A stretch of DNA of 64,000 bases from Cellulophaga tyrosinoxydans. GTDB lineage: Bacteria; Bacteroidota; Bacteroidia; Flavobacteriales; Flavobacteriaceae. The stretch spans positions 303,359-367,358 of the forward strand of contig NZ_FWXO01000003.1 of assembly GCF_900176415.1 (NCBI RefSeq). Direction: 5' to 3'. Of the stretch, positions 1 through 8,671 are shown piece after piece. The notes beneath the pieces are model-generated. The model was not told the origin of the DNA. It made no database searches and saw nothing but the letters and a program-made list of their open reading frames with translations. Position numbers and translations under genes: made by a program. Positions within the stretch are counted from its first letter, which is position 1. Each line of letters opens with the position of its first letter.

Positions 1-399
1 GGTGATCCAGCAATTTTATTAGAAAGTGGAATTCGAGGTAGCATGAATAAAGTTATTGGTTTCTTAGGAGTTCAAGGTACTTCGACGACTAATGATGTCG
101 ACAATTATGTTGCCTTTGTCTTAGATGCTTATACTAATGCTAATAATGATACTGAAAGATTAGAATTAATAATGAAAGAAAATCATATTGCTACATTTGG
201 TAATGGTCTAGAAGTATACAATGCGTATAGAAGAACTGGCATGCCAAGTAATATGCAACCTACTTTAATTCAAGCTTCAGGTGATTTCTATAATTCAGCA
301 CTTTATCCTGCTAATTACGTGAATCTTAACAGAAATGCCACTCAAAAAGCTAGAACTGAAAGAATATTTTGGGATAAAAATAATATTACCCTACATTAA
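1..399 (+). CDS. SusD/RagB-like outer-membrane nutrient-binding lipoprotein, C-terminal part (5' end outside window)
   Basis: The frame is open from the first base, so this is the last 132 codons of a longer gene; the Met at base 43 is internal. The sequence resembles the C-terminal end of SusD/RagB-type proteins: a helix with ERLELIMKE, then GNGLEVYNAYRRTG, which is the usual late SusD motif (a basic, aromatic YNAYRRTG), and an ending in LNRNATQKARTERIFWD. Family members are surface lipoproteins that cap a SusC-type TonB-dependent channel and bind glycans or peptides. Two lipoprotein genes follow closely (26-bp gap), which suggests one operon. The SusC partner would lie to the left, outside the window. 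The substrate cannot be told. Confidence 0.8.
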   Translation, partial: GDPAILLESGIRGSMNKVIGFLGVQGTSTTNDVDNYVAFVLDAYTNANNDTERLELIMKENHIATFGNGLEVYNAYRRTGMPSNMQPTLIQASGDFYNSALYPANYVNLNRNATQKARTERIFWDKNNITLH

Positions 400-425
400 T
401 TTTAATTGTTAATAATTTAAATAAA

Positions 426-1310
426 ATGAAAAATATATATATATTAATCGCGTTTGGTTTTCTCGCATTAGGACTAAGTTCTTGCGAAGAAGAAACAAAA
501 AATCCGCTTTACGAACCAGAGGTAGCGGCCTATGTTTTCATTGATATTGAAAGTCCAGTATTAGATGTTACAGATATAGCCAATTCAACATTTGGCGGTG
601 TAGTTACAGCACCAGCAAACAACGTAGAAAGCTTTACTGTTAAAGCAAGAAGAGTATCAAATGGTATAGCTTCCAATTATGCAACTGTATTTACTACAAG
701 TACATTTCCAGTTGACATGAGAATTTCAGGTCCGGATATTGCTGATGCATTAGGTATTGATACTGCAGAACTAGCTGCAGGAGATCGTTTCGATTTTGTA
801 GGAACCTCTGTTGGTACAGATGGTTCAATTGTAACCTTTAATTCTTTAGCTCCAGACATTCAAGCAGAACCTGGTCAAAAGCAAGCTTATGCTTTAACTG
901 CGTTTATTGCATGTCCTTTTAATCAAGCTGATATGATCGGTACATATACGTTCATAGAAGATAGTGGTTTCTCTGCAACAGGAAAAACTACATTTGATAT
1001 TATTGCTGGTGATACTCCTAATGAGATTGTTTTAGTAAACCCATTTGACTCTGCAGGTAATTATAATATTACCGTTAATGTTAATGATTTTGGTATAGCA
1101 ACATTTGAAAGACAAGATGCTGTTTTAACATCTGAAATTTGTTGTGCTGGATATTCTCCAACTAATATTCGCTCAAGTTCTGCCGTTTCCTTGGCACTTT
1201 CTTGCATTGGTTACATTGAATTAAAATATAGTACTGCTTTAAGTTTAGCTGGTGGAACTGGAACAGGTTTTACATTTGGTGATCAAGTACTTATCGCACA
1301 AAAAAATTAA
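426..1310 (+). CDS. Putative surface lipoprotein downstream of SusD-like gene
   Basis: This is a 294-aa protein with a lipoprotein signal peptide: a hydrophobic stretch, then LGLSSC with Cys20 as the lipidated residue. The residues right after the Cys are acidic (CEEE), which fits the lipoprotein export signal of Bacteroidota surface lipoproteins. The body is Ser/Thr/Ala-rich and beta-strand-like, with a late CC pair (SEICCAGY). I do not recognise a catalytic motif or a named family. It lies 26 bp after the SusD-like gene and 11 bp before another lipoprotein, so it is probably an accessory substrate-binding or surface protein of that uptake locus. The role is inferred from position only. Confidence 0.75.
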   Translation: MKNIYILIAFGFLALGLSSCEEETKNPLYEPEVAAYVFIDIESPVLDVTDIANSTFGGVVTAPANNVESFTVKARRVSNGIASNYATVFTTSTFPVDMRISGPDIADALGIDTAELAAGDRFDFVGTSVGTDGSIVTFNSLAPDIQAEPGQKQAYALTAFIACPFNQADMIGTYTFIEDSGFSATGKTTFDIIAGDTPNEIVLVNPFDSAGNYNITVNVNDFGIATFERQDAVLTSEICCAGYSPTNIRSSSAVSLALSCIGYIELKYSTALSLAGGTGTGFTFGDQVLIAQKN

Positions 1311-1321
1311 AAAATTAAATT

Positions 1322-2176
1322 ATGAAAAATATATTTAAAAAATTACTGTTTAGCTTGCTCTCGCTTACAGTATTAAATAGTTGTACGGAAGAGGAAGAAT
1401 TAATAGGTTTTCCTTTAGAAATACAAACAGAAGCCACAGAAATTGTTGGAACAGTGAGCTCGAACCCTACAAGTTTCTTTGAAGGTTTACCACTTAATAT
1501 TACTGTGACATTACCACAAACTTTTGCATCTGATGCTGATGTTGAGGTTACAGCATTATTTAATAGTGGAGCACAAACAGTTGCCACAGTAACAGTTCCT
1601 GCTGGAGCAACTACTGCAACAGGTAAAATTACTTTACCAAGTAGCGATGGCTTTAATTCTGGAATTTTTGAAGGATTATTAAATTATTGCCAATTAAGTC
1701 TTACAGCAATTTTACTTGACGAATTAGAACCAGGGAAAGCATATACCATTACTTCAAACAATTTTGGCGTAAATATTCTTGATCAATATTCTGCGTATAC
1801 TACCGCGGTAGCTAATAGTAGAATGAATTACTTATTAGATTGGGCAAACCCTGAGGACAATGATTTAGATGTATACATAGCTGGATTGGAATCTTCTGAA
1901 ACAGGAACAAGGTATGAAAGTGATATTTTCAACGCAGAATATCCTGACGGTGAATACACCATTGAAGTAGGCTTATATATTGTAAGTGAAACTTCTATAC
2001 CTTGGAAATTATTTTTTGTACACCCAGATCAAGTAACAGTTGATGTTTTTGAAGGCACATTCGACAATTTAACCATTGGAACTGGACTTAATGATAATAT
2101 CGACATTGTAACTTTTACAAAAACTACAGATCCTGACACTGGTGATGTAACCTTTGTTGCCGGTCTATCTAATTAA
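1322..2176 (+). CDS. Putative surface lipoprotein, last gene of SusD-type locus
   Basis: This 284-aa protein begins with a lipoprotein signal (hydrophobic core, then LNSC at residues 18-21) followed by acidic TEEEE, again like a surface-export signal. The N-terminal half (about residues 35-110) looks like a Calx-beta or Ig-like beta-sandwich: alternating Thr/Val strands with FEGLPLNITVTLP and VTVPAGATT. The C-terminal half holds WANPEDNDLDVYI, which resembles the start of a beta-sandwich carbohydrate- or metal-binding module, but I cannot name it. It is the third gene of the apparent operon and is followed by a strong terminator hairpin. Function is unknown. Confidence 0.75.
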   Translation: MKNIFKKLLFSLLSLTVLNSCTEEEELIGFPLEIQTEATEIVGTVSSNPTSFFEGLPLNITVTLPQTFASDADVEVTALFNSGAQTVATVTVPAGATTATGKITLPSSDGFNSGIFEGLLNYCQLSLTAILLDELEPGKAYTITSNNFGVNILDQYSAYTTAVANSRMNYLLDWANPEDNDLDVYIAGLESSETGTRYESDIFNAEYPDGEYTIEVGLYIVSETSIPWKLFFVHPDQVTVDVFEGTFDNLTIGTGLNDNIDIVTFTKTTDPDTGDVTFVAGLSN

Positions 2177-2198
2177 GAATAAATTTTTCTTAAAACTT

Positions 2199-2240
2199 AA
2201 TAACTCCAGAAATTTTAAATTTCTGGAGTTATTTTATTTT
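2199..2240 (+). terminator. Rho-independent terminator after SusD-type locus
   Basis: Perfect 17-bp inverted repeat (arms 2199-2215 and 2217-2233, core AACTCCAGAAA/TTTCTGGAGTT) followed by a T-rich run. It lies 23 bp after the last lipoprotein stop and ahead of rlmB, so it ends the first operon. Confidence 0.85.
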
Positions 2241-2269
2241 AAACAAGTGTTTTAACTACCTTTACCCCA

Positions 2270-3007
2270 ATGGAAAATAATACTCAAATTTACGGTATCA
2301 GAGCAGTCATTGAAGCTATAAAAGCTGATAAGCCTATTGATAAAGTTTTTATTCAAAAAGGAATAAAAGGTGACTTATTTAAAGAATTTGAAACCTTAAT
2401 ACGTAAAAACGGTATCAACTCCTCTTACGTTCCCATTGAAAAGTTAAATAGATTAACTAAAGGAAATCACCAAGGTGTAGTTGCTAATATATCACCCATT
2501 CGATTTTTTTCCTTAGAAGAATTAGTCGAAAAAGTATCTACCAAAGAAACAGCACCTTTGTTTCTTCTATTAGACCAATTATCAGATGTGCGTAATTTTG
2601 GAGCAATAATTAGAACTGCCGAATGTACTGGTGTAGATGGAATTATAATACAGAAAAAAGGAGCAGCACCGGTTACTGGCGACACTATTAAAACTTCAGC
2701 TGGAGCGGCATTTAAAGTGCCTATTGCAAAGGTTGACCATATTAAAGATGCCGTTTTCTATTTACAAGCTTCTGGTATTAAAATTATAGCCGCAACAGAA
2801 AAAACTGAGAGTTCTATTTATGACATATCTTTTAAAGAACCTTGTGCGATAATTATGGGTGCTGAAGATGTTGGAATTTCGCCTTCCATTTTAAAAGTTG
2901 CAGATGATAAAGCAAAACTTCCGTTATTAGGAGAAATTGAATCTTTAAATGTTTCTGTAGCTTGTGGCGTATTTTTATATGAAGCTGTTCGACAAAGAGC
3001 CTTGTAG
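2270..3007 (+). CDS. rlmB: 23S rRNA (guanosine-2'-O-)-methyltransferase RlmB (TrmH/SpoU family)
   Basis: RlmB-type enzymes 2'-O-methylate a guanosine in the 23S rRNA peptidyl-transferase region (G2251 in E. coli) using SAM. The length, 245 aa, is typical. An N-terminal RNA-recognition domain (about 5-75, with IYGIRAVIEAI) is followed by the SpoU knot domain. The three SpoU motifs are present: DVRNFGAIIRT (106-116), IIMGAEDVG (194-202) and LPLLGEIESLNVSVA (217-231). It stands alone between a terminator and the convergent rhomboid gene, whose stop abuts its own. The family is certain; the exact target nucleotide is by analogy, since TrmH paralogues look alike. Confidence 0.92.
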   Translation: MENNTQIYGIRAVIEAIKADKPIDKVFIQKGIKGDLFKEFETLIRKNGINSSYVPIEKLNRLTKGNHQGVVANISPIRFFSLEELVEKVSTKETAPLFLLLDQLSDVRNFGAIIRTAECTGVDGIIIQKKGAAPVTGDTIKTSAGAAFKVPIAKVDHIKDAVFYLQASGIKIIAATEKTESSIYDISFKEPCAIIMGAEDVGISPSILKVADDKAKLPLLGEIESLNVSVACGVFLYEAVRQRAL

Positions 3008-3742
3008 TTAATCGAAAGACTTATCTTCTTTATACTCGTAATTTATTTTAATTTCTAAACCCTCTATTTCTTGCTCTGGTTTTTTCTCAATGAAATTTCC
3101 ATTTTCATCAAAATGCTGAAGGAATTCATCTTCTTCTTCGTTAAAATCTTCCCTTTGCCAATCATATAATTTAATTTCTGGCATTGGCGTTTTTAAAAAA
3201 TACGCAAAAATCAATCCGACTAAAAATCCAGACAAATGTCCTTCCCATGATATTTCGTCCTTTACTGGAAAAATATACCAAAGCATACTCCCATAAATAA
3301 ATACTACCACTAACGACAACGCTACCATTCTATAATATTTGGAGAATATTCCTTTGAAAAATATAAAACTTGCAAGCACATAAATTAAGCCACTAGCCCC
3401 AATATGATAGGACTCTCTACCTATTAACCAAGTTAAAATACCGGAAACCATTACGCCAAATACAATTACAGTAAAAGCATTCTTTCTATAAAAGTATAAA
3501 AGAGCTGCTGACAGAACCGCTAAAGGCACAGTATTGTTAAACAAATGCTTGGCGGACCCATGGATAAACGGACTGAAAATTACACCTCGCAACCCTTTTA
3601 GGGTTCTAGGTAGAATGCCATAATTATTGAAATTTAAACCAAATCTTATTTCAATTAAATATATCGTCCAAATAAGTAGCGCTAATACCATTGGTATAAT
3701 TACCACAGCATTACTAAATTGAAAATGTTTTGACTCAGTCAT
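3008..3742 (-). CDS. Rhomboid-family intramembrane serine protease
   Basis: This 244-aa polytopic membrane protein has the rhomboid catalytic features: HxxxN (His66, Asn70) for the oxyanion hole, GASG at 115-118 with nucleophile Ser117, and EGHLSG with His169 in a later membrane helix. About six membrane helices precede a highly acidic, soluble tail (about 190-244, with EEEDEF). Rhomboids cleave membrane helices of substrate proteins; the substrate here is unknown. The gene is transcribed divergently from rarA and convergently with rlmB. A shorter version of the family without cytosolic domain is usual, so the charged tail is mildly unusual. Confidence 0.9.
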   Translation of the reverse strand: MTESKHFQFSNAVVIIPMVLALLIWTIYLIEIRFGLNFNNYGILPRTLKGLRGVIFSPFIHGSAKHLFNNTVPLAVLSAALLYFYRKNAFTVIVFGVMVSGILTWLIGRESYHIGASGLIYVLASFIFFKGIFSKYYRMVALSLVVVFIYGSMLWYIFPVKDEISWEGHLSGFLVGLIFAYFLKTPMPEIKLYDWQREDFNEEEDEFLQHFDENGNFIEKKPEQEIEGLEIKINYEYKEDKSFD

Positions 3743-3800
3743 TCTGTTAATTTATAAAATTGTTCGCAAAAATGTATCCAGAAGTATTAAACATGATAAA

Positions 3801-3827
3801 TTGTCATTCTAAGAATTTGTATTTTTG
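3801..3827 (+). promoter_or_regulatory. Promoter of rarA (TTG ... TAnnTTTG)
   Basis: A perfect Bacteroidota -7 box, TATTTTTG at 3820-3827, with TTG at 3801-3803 (16-bp gap). The start codon at 3832 is only 5 bases after the box, so the transcript would be leaderless or nearly so. Confidence 0.55.
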
Positions 3828-3831
3828 ATTT

Positions 3832-5109
3832 ATGAATGAACCATTAGCAGAAAGGGTACGTCCTAAAACTTTAGAAGACTATATTAGTCAGCTACATTTA
3901 GTTGGCGATAAAGGTTCGTTAACACATCAAATAAAAAAAGGCATTATTCCATCTTTAATACTATGGGGGCCACCAGGGACAGGAAAAACCACATTAGCTA
4001 ATATTATTGCTACAGAAAGTGGTCGGCCCTTTTACACTTTGAGTGCCATTAATAGTGGCGTAAAAGATATTAGAGAAGTAATTGATAAGGCCAAACAAAG
4101 TGGAGGCTTGTTTACTGCCAAAAACCCTATATTGTTTATTGATGAAATTCACCGATTTAGTAAATCGCAACAAGATTCTTTACTCGCTGCTGTTGAAAAA
4201 GGTTGGGTTACTTTAATAGGAGCTACTACTGAGAATCCAAGCTTTGAGGTAATACCTGCATTACTTTCTAGGTGTCAGGTATACATTTTAAATGAGTTTG
4301 GTAAAGATGATTTAATAGCTTTATTAAACAGAGCAATAGCGCTTGATTCTTATTTAAAAACTAAAAATATTACGCTCAAAGAAACCAACGCACTATTGAG
4401 ACTATCAGGTGGAGATGGTAGAAAGCTTTTAAATATATTTGAATTGGTAGTTAATTCTGAAGAAGGTAATGCTATTGTTATTACTGATGAATTAGTGATT
4501 CAAAAAGTCCAAAAAAATACGGTCAGATATGATAAAACTGGTGAGCAACATTATGATATCATTTCTGCTTTTATAAAATCTATTAGAGGTAGTGATCCTA
4601 ATGCAGCAGTTTATTGGTTAGCTAGAATGATTGAAGGTGGAGAAGATGTGAAGTTTATTGCCCGTAGAATGTTAATATCTGCTTCAGAAGATATTGGTTT
4701 AGCAAACCCTACAGCATTGGTTATGGCCAATACAACCTTCCAAGCAGTAACAACAATTGGTTATCCCGAAGCTCGAATAATACTTAGTCAATGTGCTATT
4801 TATTTAGCCACATCTCCAAAAAGCAATGGTAGTTATATGGCCATTAATAGAGCTCTTAAAACAGTTTCCGACACAGGAGATTTATCAGTTCCGCTAGCTT
4901 TGCGAAATGCACCAACTAAATTAATGAAAGATTTAGGATATGGATCTGATTACCAATACGCACATGACTATCGAAATAACTTTGTAGCTGCAGAATTTTT
5001 ACCAGAAGAAATTTCAGGCACAACCTTTTACACTCCCAATCAAAATCAAAGAGAAAATGCGATTAAAGATTTTCTTAAAAACAGGTGGAAGGATAAATAT
5101 TCTTTTTAG
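3832..5109 (+). CDS. rarA: Replication-associated recombination protein A (AAA+ ATPase, RarA/MgsA/WRNIP1 family)
   Basis: RarA is a clamp-loader-like AAA+ ATPase that acts at stalled replication forks. The protein has 425 aa, the normal length. Walker A is GPPGTGKTT (46-54), Walker B with the helicase-like DEIH is LFIDEIHRF (101-109), and sensor 1 is GATTENPSF (130-138). The C-terminal half holds the MgsA tetramerisation region ([11 protein letters not shown] and later [16 protein letters not shown]). It starts almost directly at the promoter's -7 box. Its 3' end overlaps the convergent gene at 5106 by four bases. Confidence 0.93.
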   Translation: MNEPLAERVRPKTLEDYISQLHLVGDKGSLTHQIKKGIIPSLILWGPPGTGKTTLANIIATESGRPFYTLSAINSGVKDIREVIDKAKQSGGLFTAKNPILFIDEIHRFSKSQQDSLLAAVEKGWVTLIGATTENPSFEVIPALLSRCQVYILNEFGKDDLIALLNRAIALDSYLKTKNITLKETNALLRLSGGDGRKLLNIFELVVNSEEGNAIVITDELVIQKVQKNTVRYDKTGEQHYDIISAFIKSIRGSDPNAAVYWLARMIEGGEDVKFIARRMLISASEDIGLANPTALVMANTTFQAVTTIGYPEARIILSQCAIYLATSPKSNGSYMAINRALKTVSDTGDLSVPLALRNAPTKLMKDLGYGSDYQYAHDYRNNFVAAEFLPEEISGTTFYTPNQNQRENAIKDFLKNRWKDKYSF

Positions 5110-5927
5110 AATTTAATATTTAAAGATTCTTTTTTTAATTCTTCTCCAGCATAATACTCAAAATACCAAGCTCCGTTTACTGAATATAAAAGACCAGAAA
5201 CACCATTTTCTTTTTCACCAATGAATATATTTGGTTGAGACGTTTTATATAACTTCATTACAATTTTAGGAGTGCTATCCACCAATTGATAACCATTTGT
5301 AATCCCCTGAGCATATAAGTGTGAAACTGTAGTGCTTTCCTTTTGAATAGTAGTAACTGTGGTATTCACTTGAGTAACTTCATTGAGTTTTGGTTCTTGA
5401 ACTGTAACAATATCTTTTGTTTTAATAGGCGCTTCTGATTTTACTTCAGCTTGCTCAACTATATCAACAGGTGAGACTGTTTCTATTGACACCTTAGAGG
5501 AGCCATTGTACGCATAATCAAATGTTGAGAATGAACTTAAGGCATCATTAATTGCCTCAGCATAACTTGCATTAAATTCTTTTAATTTGCTTGTTCCCTC
5601 TTTAGTCCTGTATATTTCAACAGAATTACAATCTTTAAAAACAACAGTTGCTTTAGTTGTAAACATATTAGAATCATCTACTAATTCTGCCACAACAGCT
5701 AAACATCTATTAGATTTAATTTCTGAAGGTAATTTATCACTATACACTACATTCATTCCCTTTTCTGAAAGTAGAAATTTTATTAATGTACTGGTTTTAT
5801 ATTGATTAGGAGATTTAAATGCCTCAAATTGCACAGGCACTATAATATATTTGTACTGATTTATTTCTTGTTGCGCATAAATAAAAGAGCAAAACAGTAA
5901 GAGTAGTATTGATGATAATTTTCTCAT
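5106..5927 (-). CDS. Secreted protein of unknown function, last gene of an envelope operon
   Basis: A 273-aa protein with a Sec signal peptide (LLLLFCSFIYAQQ, cleavage near residue 18). The N-terminal half (20-130) looks like a small alpha/beta domain with YIIVPVQFEAF and a VVAELVDD strand, of a kind common in flavobacterial periplasmic proteins. The middle (about 135-195) is low-complexity Thr/Val/Glu linker, and the C-terminal part (205-273) ends in aromatic strands (GAWYFEYY). No catalytic motif is seen. It follows the outer-membrane barrel gene by 11 bp, so the two are probably co-transcribed. Function unknown. Confidence 0.75.
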   Translation of the reverse strand: MRKLSSILLLLFCSFIYAQQEINQYKYIIVPVQFEAFKSPNQYKTSTLIKFLLSEKGMNVVYSDKLPSEIKSNRCLAVVAELVDDSNMFTTKATVVFKDCNSVEIYRTKEGTSKLKEFNASYAEAINDALSSFSTFDYAYNGSSKVSIETVSPVDIVEQAEVKSEAPIKTKDIVTVQEPKLNEVTQVNTTVTTIQKESTTVSHLYAQGITNGYQLVDSTPKIVMKLYKTSQPNIFIGEKENGVSGLLYSVNGAWYFEYYAGEELKKESLNIKF

Positions 5928-5938
5928 GAGGTAATTTA

Positions 5939-7381
5939 TTAATTCTTACCCCAAGATATAATATTTATTCCAAACTGAAATGATGCATACTTACTATTAG
6001 CAAGATTAGTGTATCCAATTAAATTATCCGTCATTAAATACATATTTACAGGTCCTGCCTGAATACTGGCGCCTAGCCCTAAATTGGCAAAAGAATACTT
6101 ATCAATTGTATAAGTAGATTTAAGCGACATGAAATTTCCCAAACGATGTTGATAAAAAGCAGTTAAGGCTACTTGAGGTCCGCGAGGACGATTAATTGCG
6201 TATAATTGTGCTCCATAGCTATTTTTGAAAATACTTCCATTAGAATTTCCACCTACACTACTTGTACAATAACAATCTTTCAGTGAACCTATTTGCTTAC
6301 CAAAATCTCTGCGCAAAGAGGCATATAACTTTGTGGAACGAAAAGTCACAAAGTTTTTACTCTCCACTTCATAAGGAACCAATGCCTTTAAATCATCAAC
6401 AAAAGTACGCCATTGACCTGTACCATTAATTATGTCTTCTGGCAAGATTACTTCTAGGCCTTCTGTACTTGCTGATCCTTTAAGTGAGTATGTTCTAACA
6501 TCTTTACTATGATAAATAAAACCAACATCTAAAACACTTGCAGTTAATACGGTTCTATCGTCAAGGTTGTAGGTAAATCCTAAATCTAAACCAAGACCCA
6601 AATTACCGCCAAATAATGCCCTTTTAGTTAAAATACCTGGTACACTTGATCCATTGGATTGGTCATCTATGGCATCTTTAAGTTCAAAAACACCTGATGT
6701 TCTAATTTCAATATCTGCATCTAAAGTAGCGTTAAGTAAATTACGATCTCCTTCAGTAGTTACAAAATATCCTTTATTATTTGTTGAATTAAAATTTAGA
6801 AAACTAGAATACACTTTACCTCTAAACCCAACTGAAAGTTGATTAGAAACTTGTTTGTTTATTCCAAAATGATATACATTTAAAATTTCCCCTCGGGTTT
6901 TCAAATGACTTAAATCGTACTTTTTATTTAATTCATTTGTATTTCCTACATAGGCCAATAAAGCATAGTCTTGAAAATAATAACCAATAGCATCTCCTTC
7001 ATTATATGCACCAAAAGAATAAAAAACTCTATCATTTTTTTTACTTCTGTACCCTACGTTAATAAGTTCAATTTGATAGGTTCCACTTAATTCATCTTTA
7101 TAGTCCATTCCGTTGATTATTTTATCTCGGAATTTAGTATTGAAATCAATTCCATCATTAGCAAATAAATCGTTAGAAACAAATCCGCTATTACCTGCTT
7201 GAAAAGATACGCCTGATAAAACCGGAACACCTGTATACCATTTAAAATTAGTGGTCATACCTGGGTTCAGCAACAAGGCCTGTGGCACTTCATTAAAATC
7301 ATACAACAATTGCTTGTTCTGACTTTGACTCATAGTAGCTCCTAGCATTAAAATGCATAATAAAAAATATCTTAATCTCAT
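5939..7381 (-). CDS. Outer-membrane beta-barrel protein (DUF5723-like)
   Basis: A 480-aa protein with signal peptide (LMLGATMSQSQ). After it comes the motif LYDFNEVPQALLLNPG and then a long series of alternating aromatic/small strands typical of a Bacteroidota outer-membrane barrel, ending in a strand with a C-terminal ISWGKN. The NPG/NPA motif near the N-terminus is shared by DUF5723 and PorP/SprF-type barrels. I favour DUF5723 from the pattern, not from a search. Its start overlaps the upstream lipoprotein stop as ATGA, so translation is coupled. It is probably an envelope structural or transport component; substrate unknown. Confidence 0.75.
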   Translation of the reverse strand: MRLRYFLLCILMLGATMSQSQNKQLLYDFNEVPQALLLNPGMTTNFKWYTGVPVLSGVSFQAGNSGFVSNDLFANDGIDFNTKFRDKIINGMDYKDELSGTYQIELINVGYRSKKNDRVFYSFGAYNEGDAIGYYFQDYALLAYVGNTNELNKKYDLSHLKTRGEILNVYHFGINKQVSNQLSVGFRGKVYSSFLNFNSTNNKGYFVTTEGDRNLLNATLDADIEIRTSGVFELKDAIDDQSNGSSVPGILTKRALFGGNLGLGLDLGFTYNLDDRTVLTASVLDVGFIYHSKDVRTYSLKGSASTEGLEVILPEDIINGTGQWRTFVDDLKALVPYEVESKNFVTFRSTKLYASLRRDFGKQIGSLKDCYCTSSVGGNSNGSIFKNSYGAQLYAINRPRGPQVALTAFYQHRLGNFMSLKSTYTIDKYSFANLGLGASIQAGPVNMYLMTDNLIGYTNLANSKYASFQFGINIISWGKN

Positions 7382-7920
7382 TCTAAAACTCTTAGCTTAA
7401 AACTAGCACTTGATCTAAAAATGAGTTTAGGATCAGGCAAAGATGAAACACTTGTATTGCCGCTATTATTAAGGATACTTATTTGAAAACTTGAAGTGTT
7501 TTTTAATATATCGATACTTTTCCCAGATGGTGGTCCATAGAATACCTCGTAATCCGAAATTACTGTTGGCGGAGCCGGATTCAAAGAAAACAATTCAAAA
7601 TCTAGAGTATTGCCGCCTTCATCTAAAAAATCTATTCTAATATCTAGTTGTTTACTAGTGCTATTTTCTAATTGAAAAATTATGGATCCAGATATTACTC
7701 TATCAGCAAATAAATCTACATTAAATCCATTAAAATCTATGTTCTGAGATACTCCTCCGGTTGTATTTATCAAATCTTCTGTGGTCTCTAAATAAACCAT
7801 AGGACCTGTTGCCTCTGTGATGACTTCTAAATCTTTAGCTTGATCGAAATTCTGAGCATCGGAGCAAGCCAGAATAGTAAGCAACCAAAAAAAGTAAAAA
7901 AGATTAGGGGAATTTTTCAT
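7378..7920 (-). CDS. Putative lipoprotein, first gene of envelope operon
   Basis: A 180-aa protein with a lipoprotein signal (FFWLLTILAC, Cys19, followed by SDAQ). The rest is a predicted beta-rich domain: GFNVDLFADRVISGSIIFQLEN, then acidic turns, then SSASFKLRVLE at the end. No known family recognised. It heads a three-gene operon with the DUF5723-like barrel (ATGA overlap) and the secreted protein at 5106. Tight coupling to the barrel suggests that the lipoprotein is its partner on the outer membrane. Confidence 0.7.
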   Translation of the reverse strand: MKNSPNLFYFFWLLTILACSDAQNFDQAKDLEVITEATGPMVYLETTEDLINTTGGVSQNIDFNGFNVDLFADRVISGSIIFQLENSTSKQLDIRIDFLDEGGNTLDFELFSLNPAPPTVISDYEVFYGPPSGKSIDILKNTSSFQISILNNSGNTSVSSLPDPKLIFRSSASFKLRVLE

Positions 7921-7981
7921 TGTAAATAATTCAACTCTTAGTGTGTCAAACTCTTATCAAAATAGAGTTCTTATTAAAACG

Positions 7982-8671
7982 CTATAAATAAGATTTTATT
8001 TCATCTAATTCTGTAATTATATCACAAATATTATGCCTTTCTTCATTATGCGCATTAAAATGTAGTACATGAAAACCTAATGCTTTAGCGCCTAGAATAT
8101 CTGCCTCTAAACTATCTCCAATCATTAAAGATTTTTCAGGAATTGTGTTTGCTTTATTCAATGCTAATTCAAAAATTACAGGATTCGGTTTTTTAACTCC
8201 TGCCATTTCAGAATTTATTACATGGGTAAAAAAGCTATCTATATTGGAATTTCTAATTTTCCTATCTTGAACCTCTTGAAACCCATTAGTAATTATATGT
8301 AATTGGTATTTGGGTTTTAAATATTTTAGCACTTCCATAGCATTAGGAAATAGATGATTAAAGCTTGACAAATTAGCTATATATTCTTCGGATAAATGGT
8401 TAATAACCGCATCACTGACATTTATTCCTAAACTATCGAATGTTACTTTTAAACGCTGGTATCTTAGATCTATCTTAGAAATTTTATCTTCTCTAAATAA
8501 TCGCCAAAATATTAAATTATTAGGGACATAAACTTTCAGAAAATCATCCAAGTCCACCGTTACTTGATTCTCTGAAAGTATTTTTTCAAAGGTAAGGGCA
8601 GAGTTTTTTTCAAAATCCCAAAGTGTATGGTCTAAATCAAAAAAAACATCGGTTACTATTTTATTATACAT
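7982..8671 (-). CDS. yjjG: HAD-superfamily nucleotidase, YjjG type
   Basis: YjjG enzymes dephosphorylate nucleoside monophosphates, including non-canonical pyrimidines, to keep them out of DNA. The 229-aa protein shows all four HAD motifs: FFDLDHTLW (nucleophile Asp12, acid Asp14), ITNG with Thr128, KKPNP (Lys160 or 161), and GDSLEAD (185-191) for Mg2+. A helical cap lies between motifs I and II. The FFDLDHTLWDF opening is characteristic of the YjjG subgroup. Its start overlaps the end of the upstream deacetylase-like gene by 8 bp, so the two form an operon. Confidence 0.85.
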   Translation of the reverse strand: MYNKIVTDVFFDLDHTLWDFEKNSALTFEKILSENQVTVDLDDFLKVYVPNNLIFWRLFREDKISKIDLRYQRLKVTFDSLGINVSDAVINHLSEEYIANLSSFNHLFPNAMEVLKYLKPKYQLHIITNGFQEVQDRKIRNSNIDSFFTHVINSEMAGVKKPNPVIFELALNKANTIPEKSLMIGDSLEADILGAKALGFHVLHFNAHNEERHNICDIITELDEIKSYL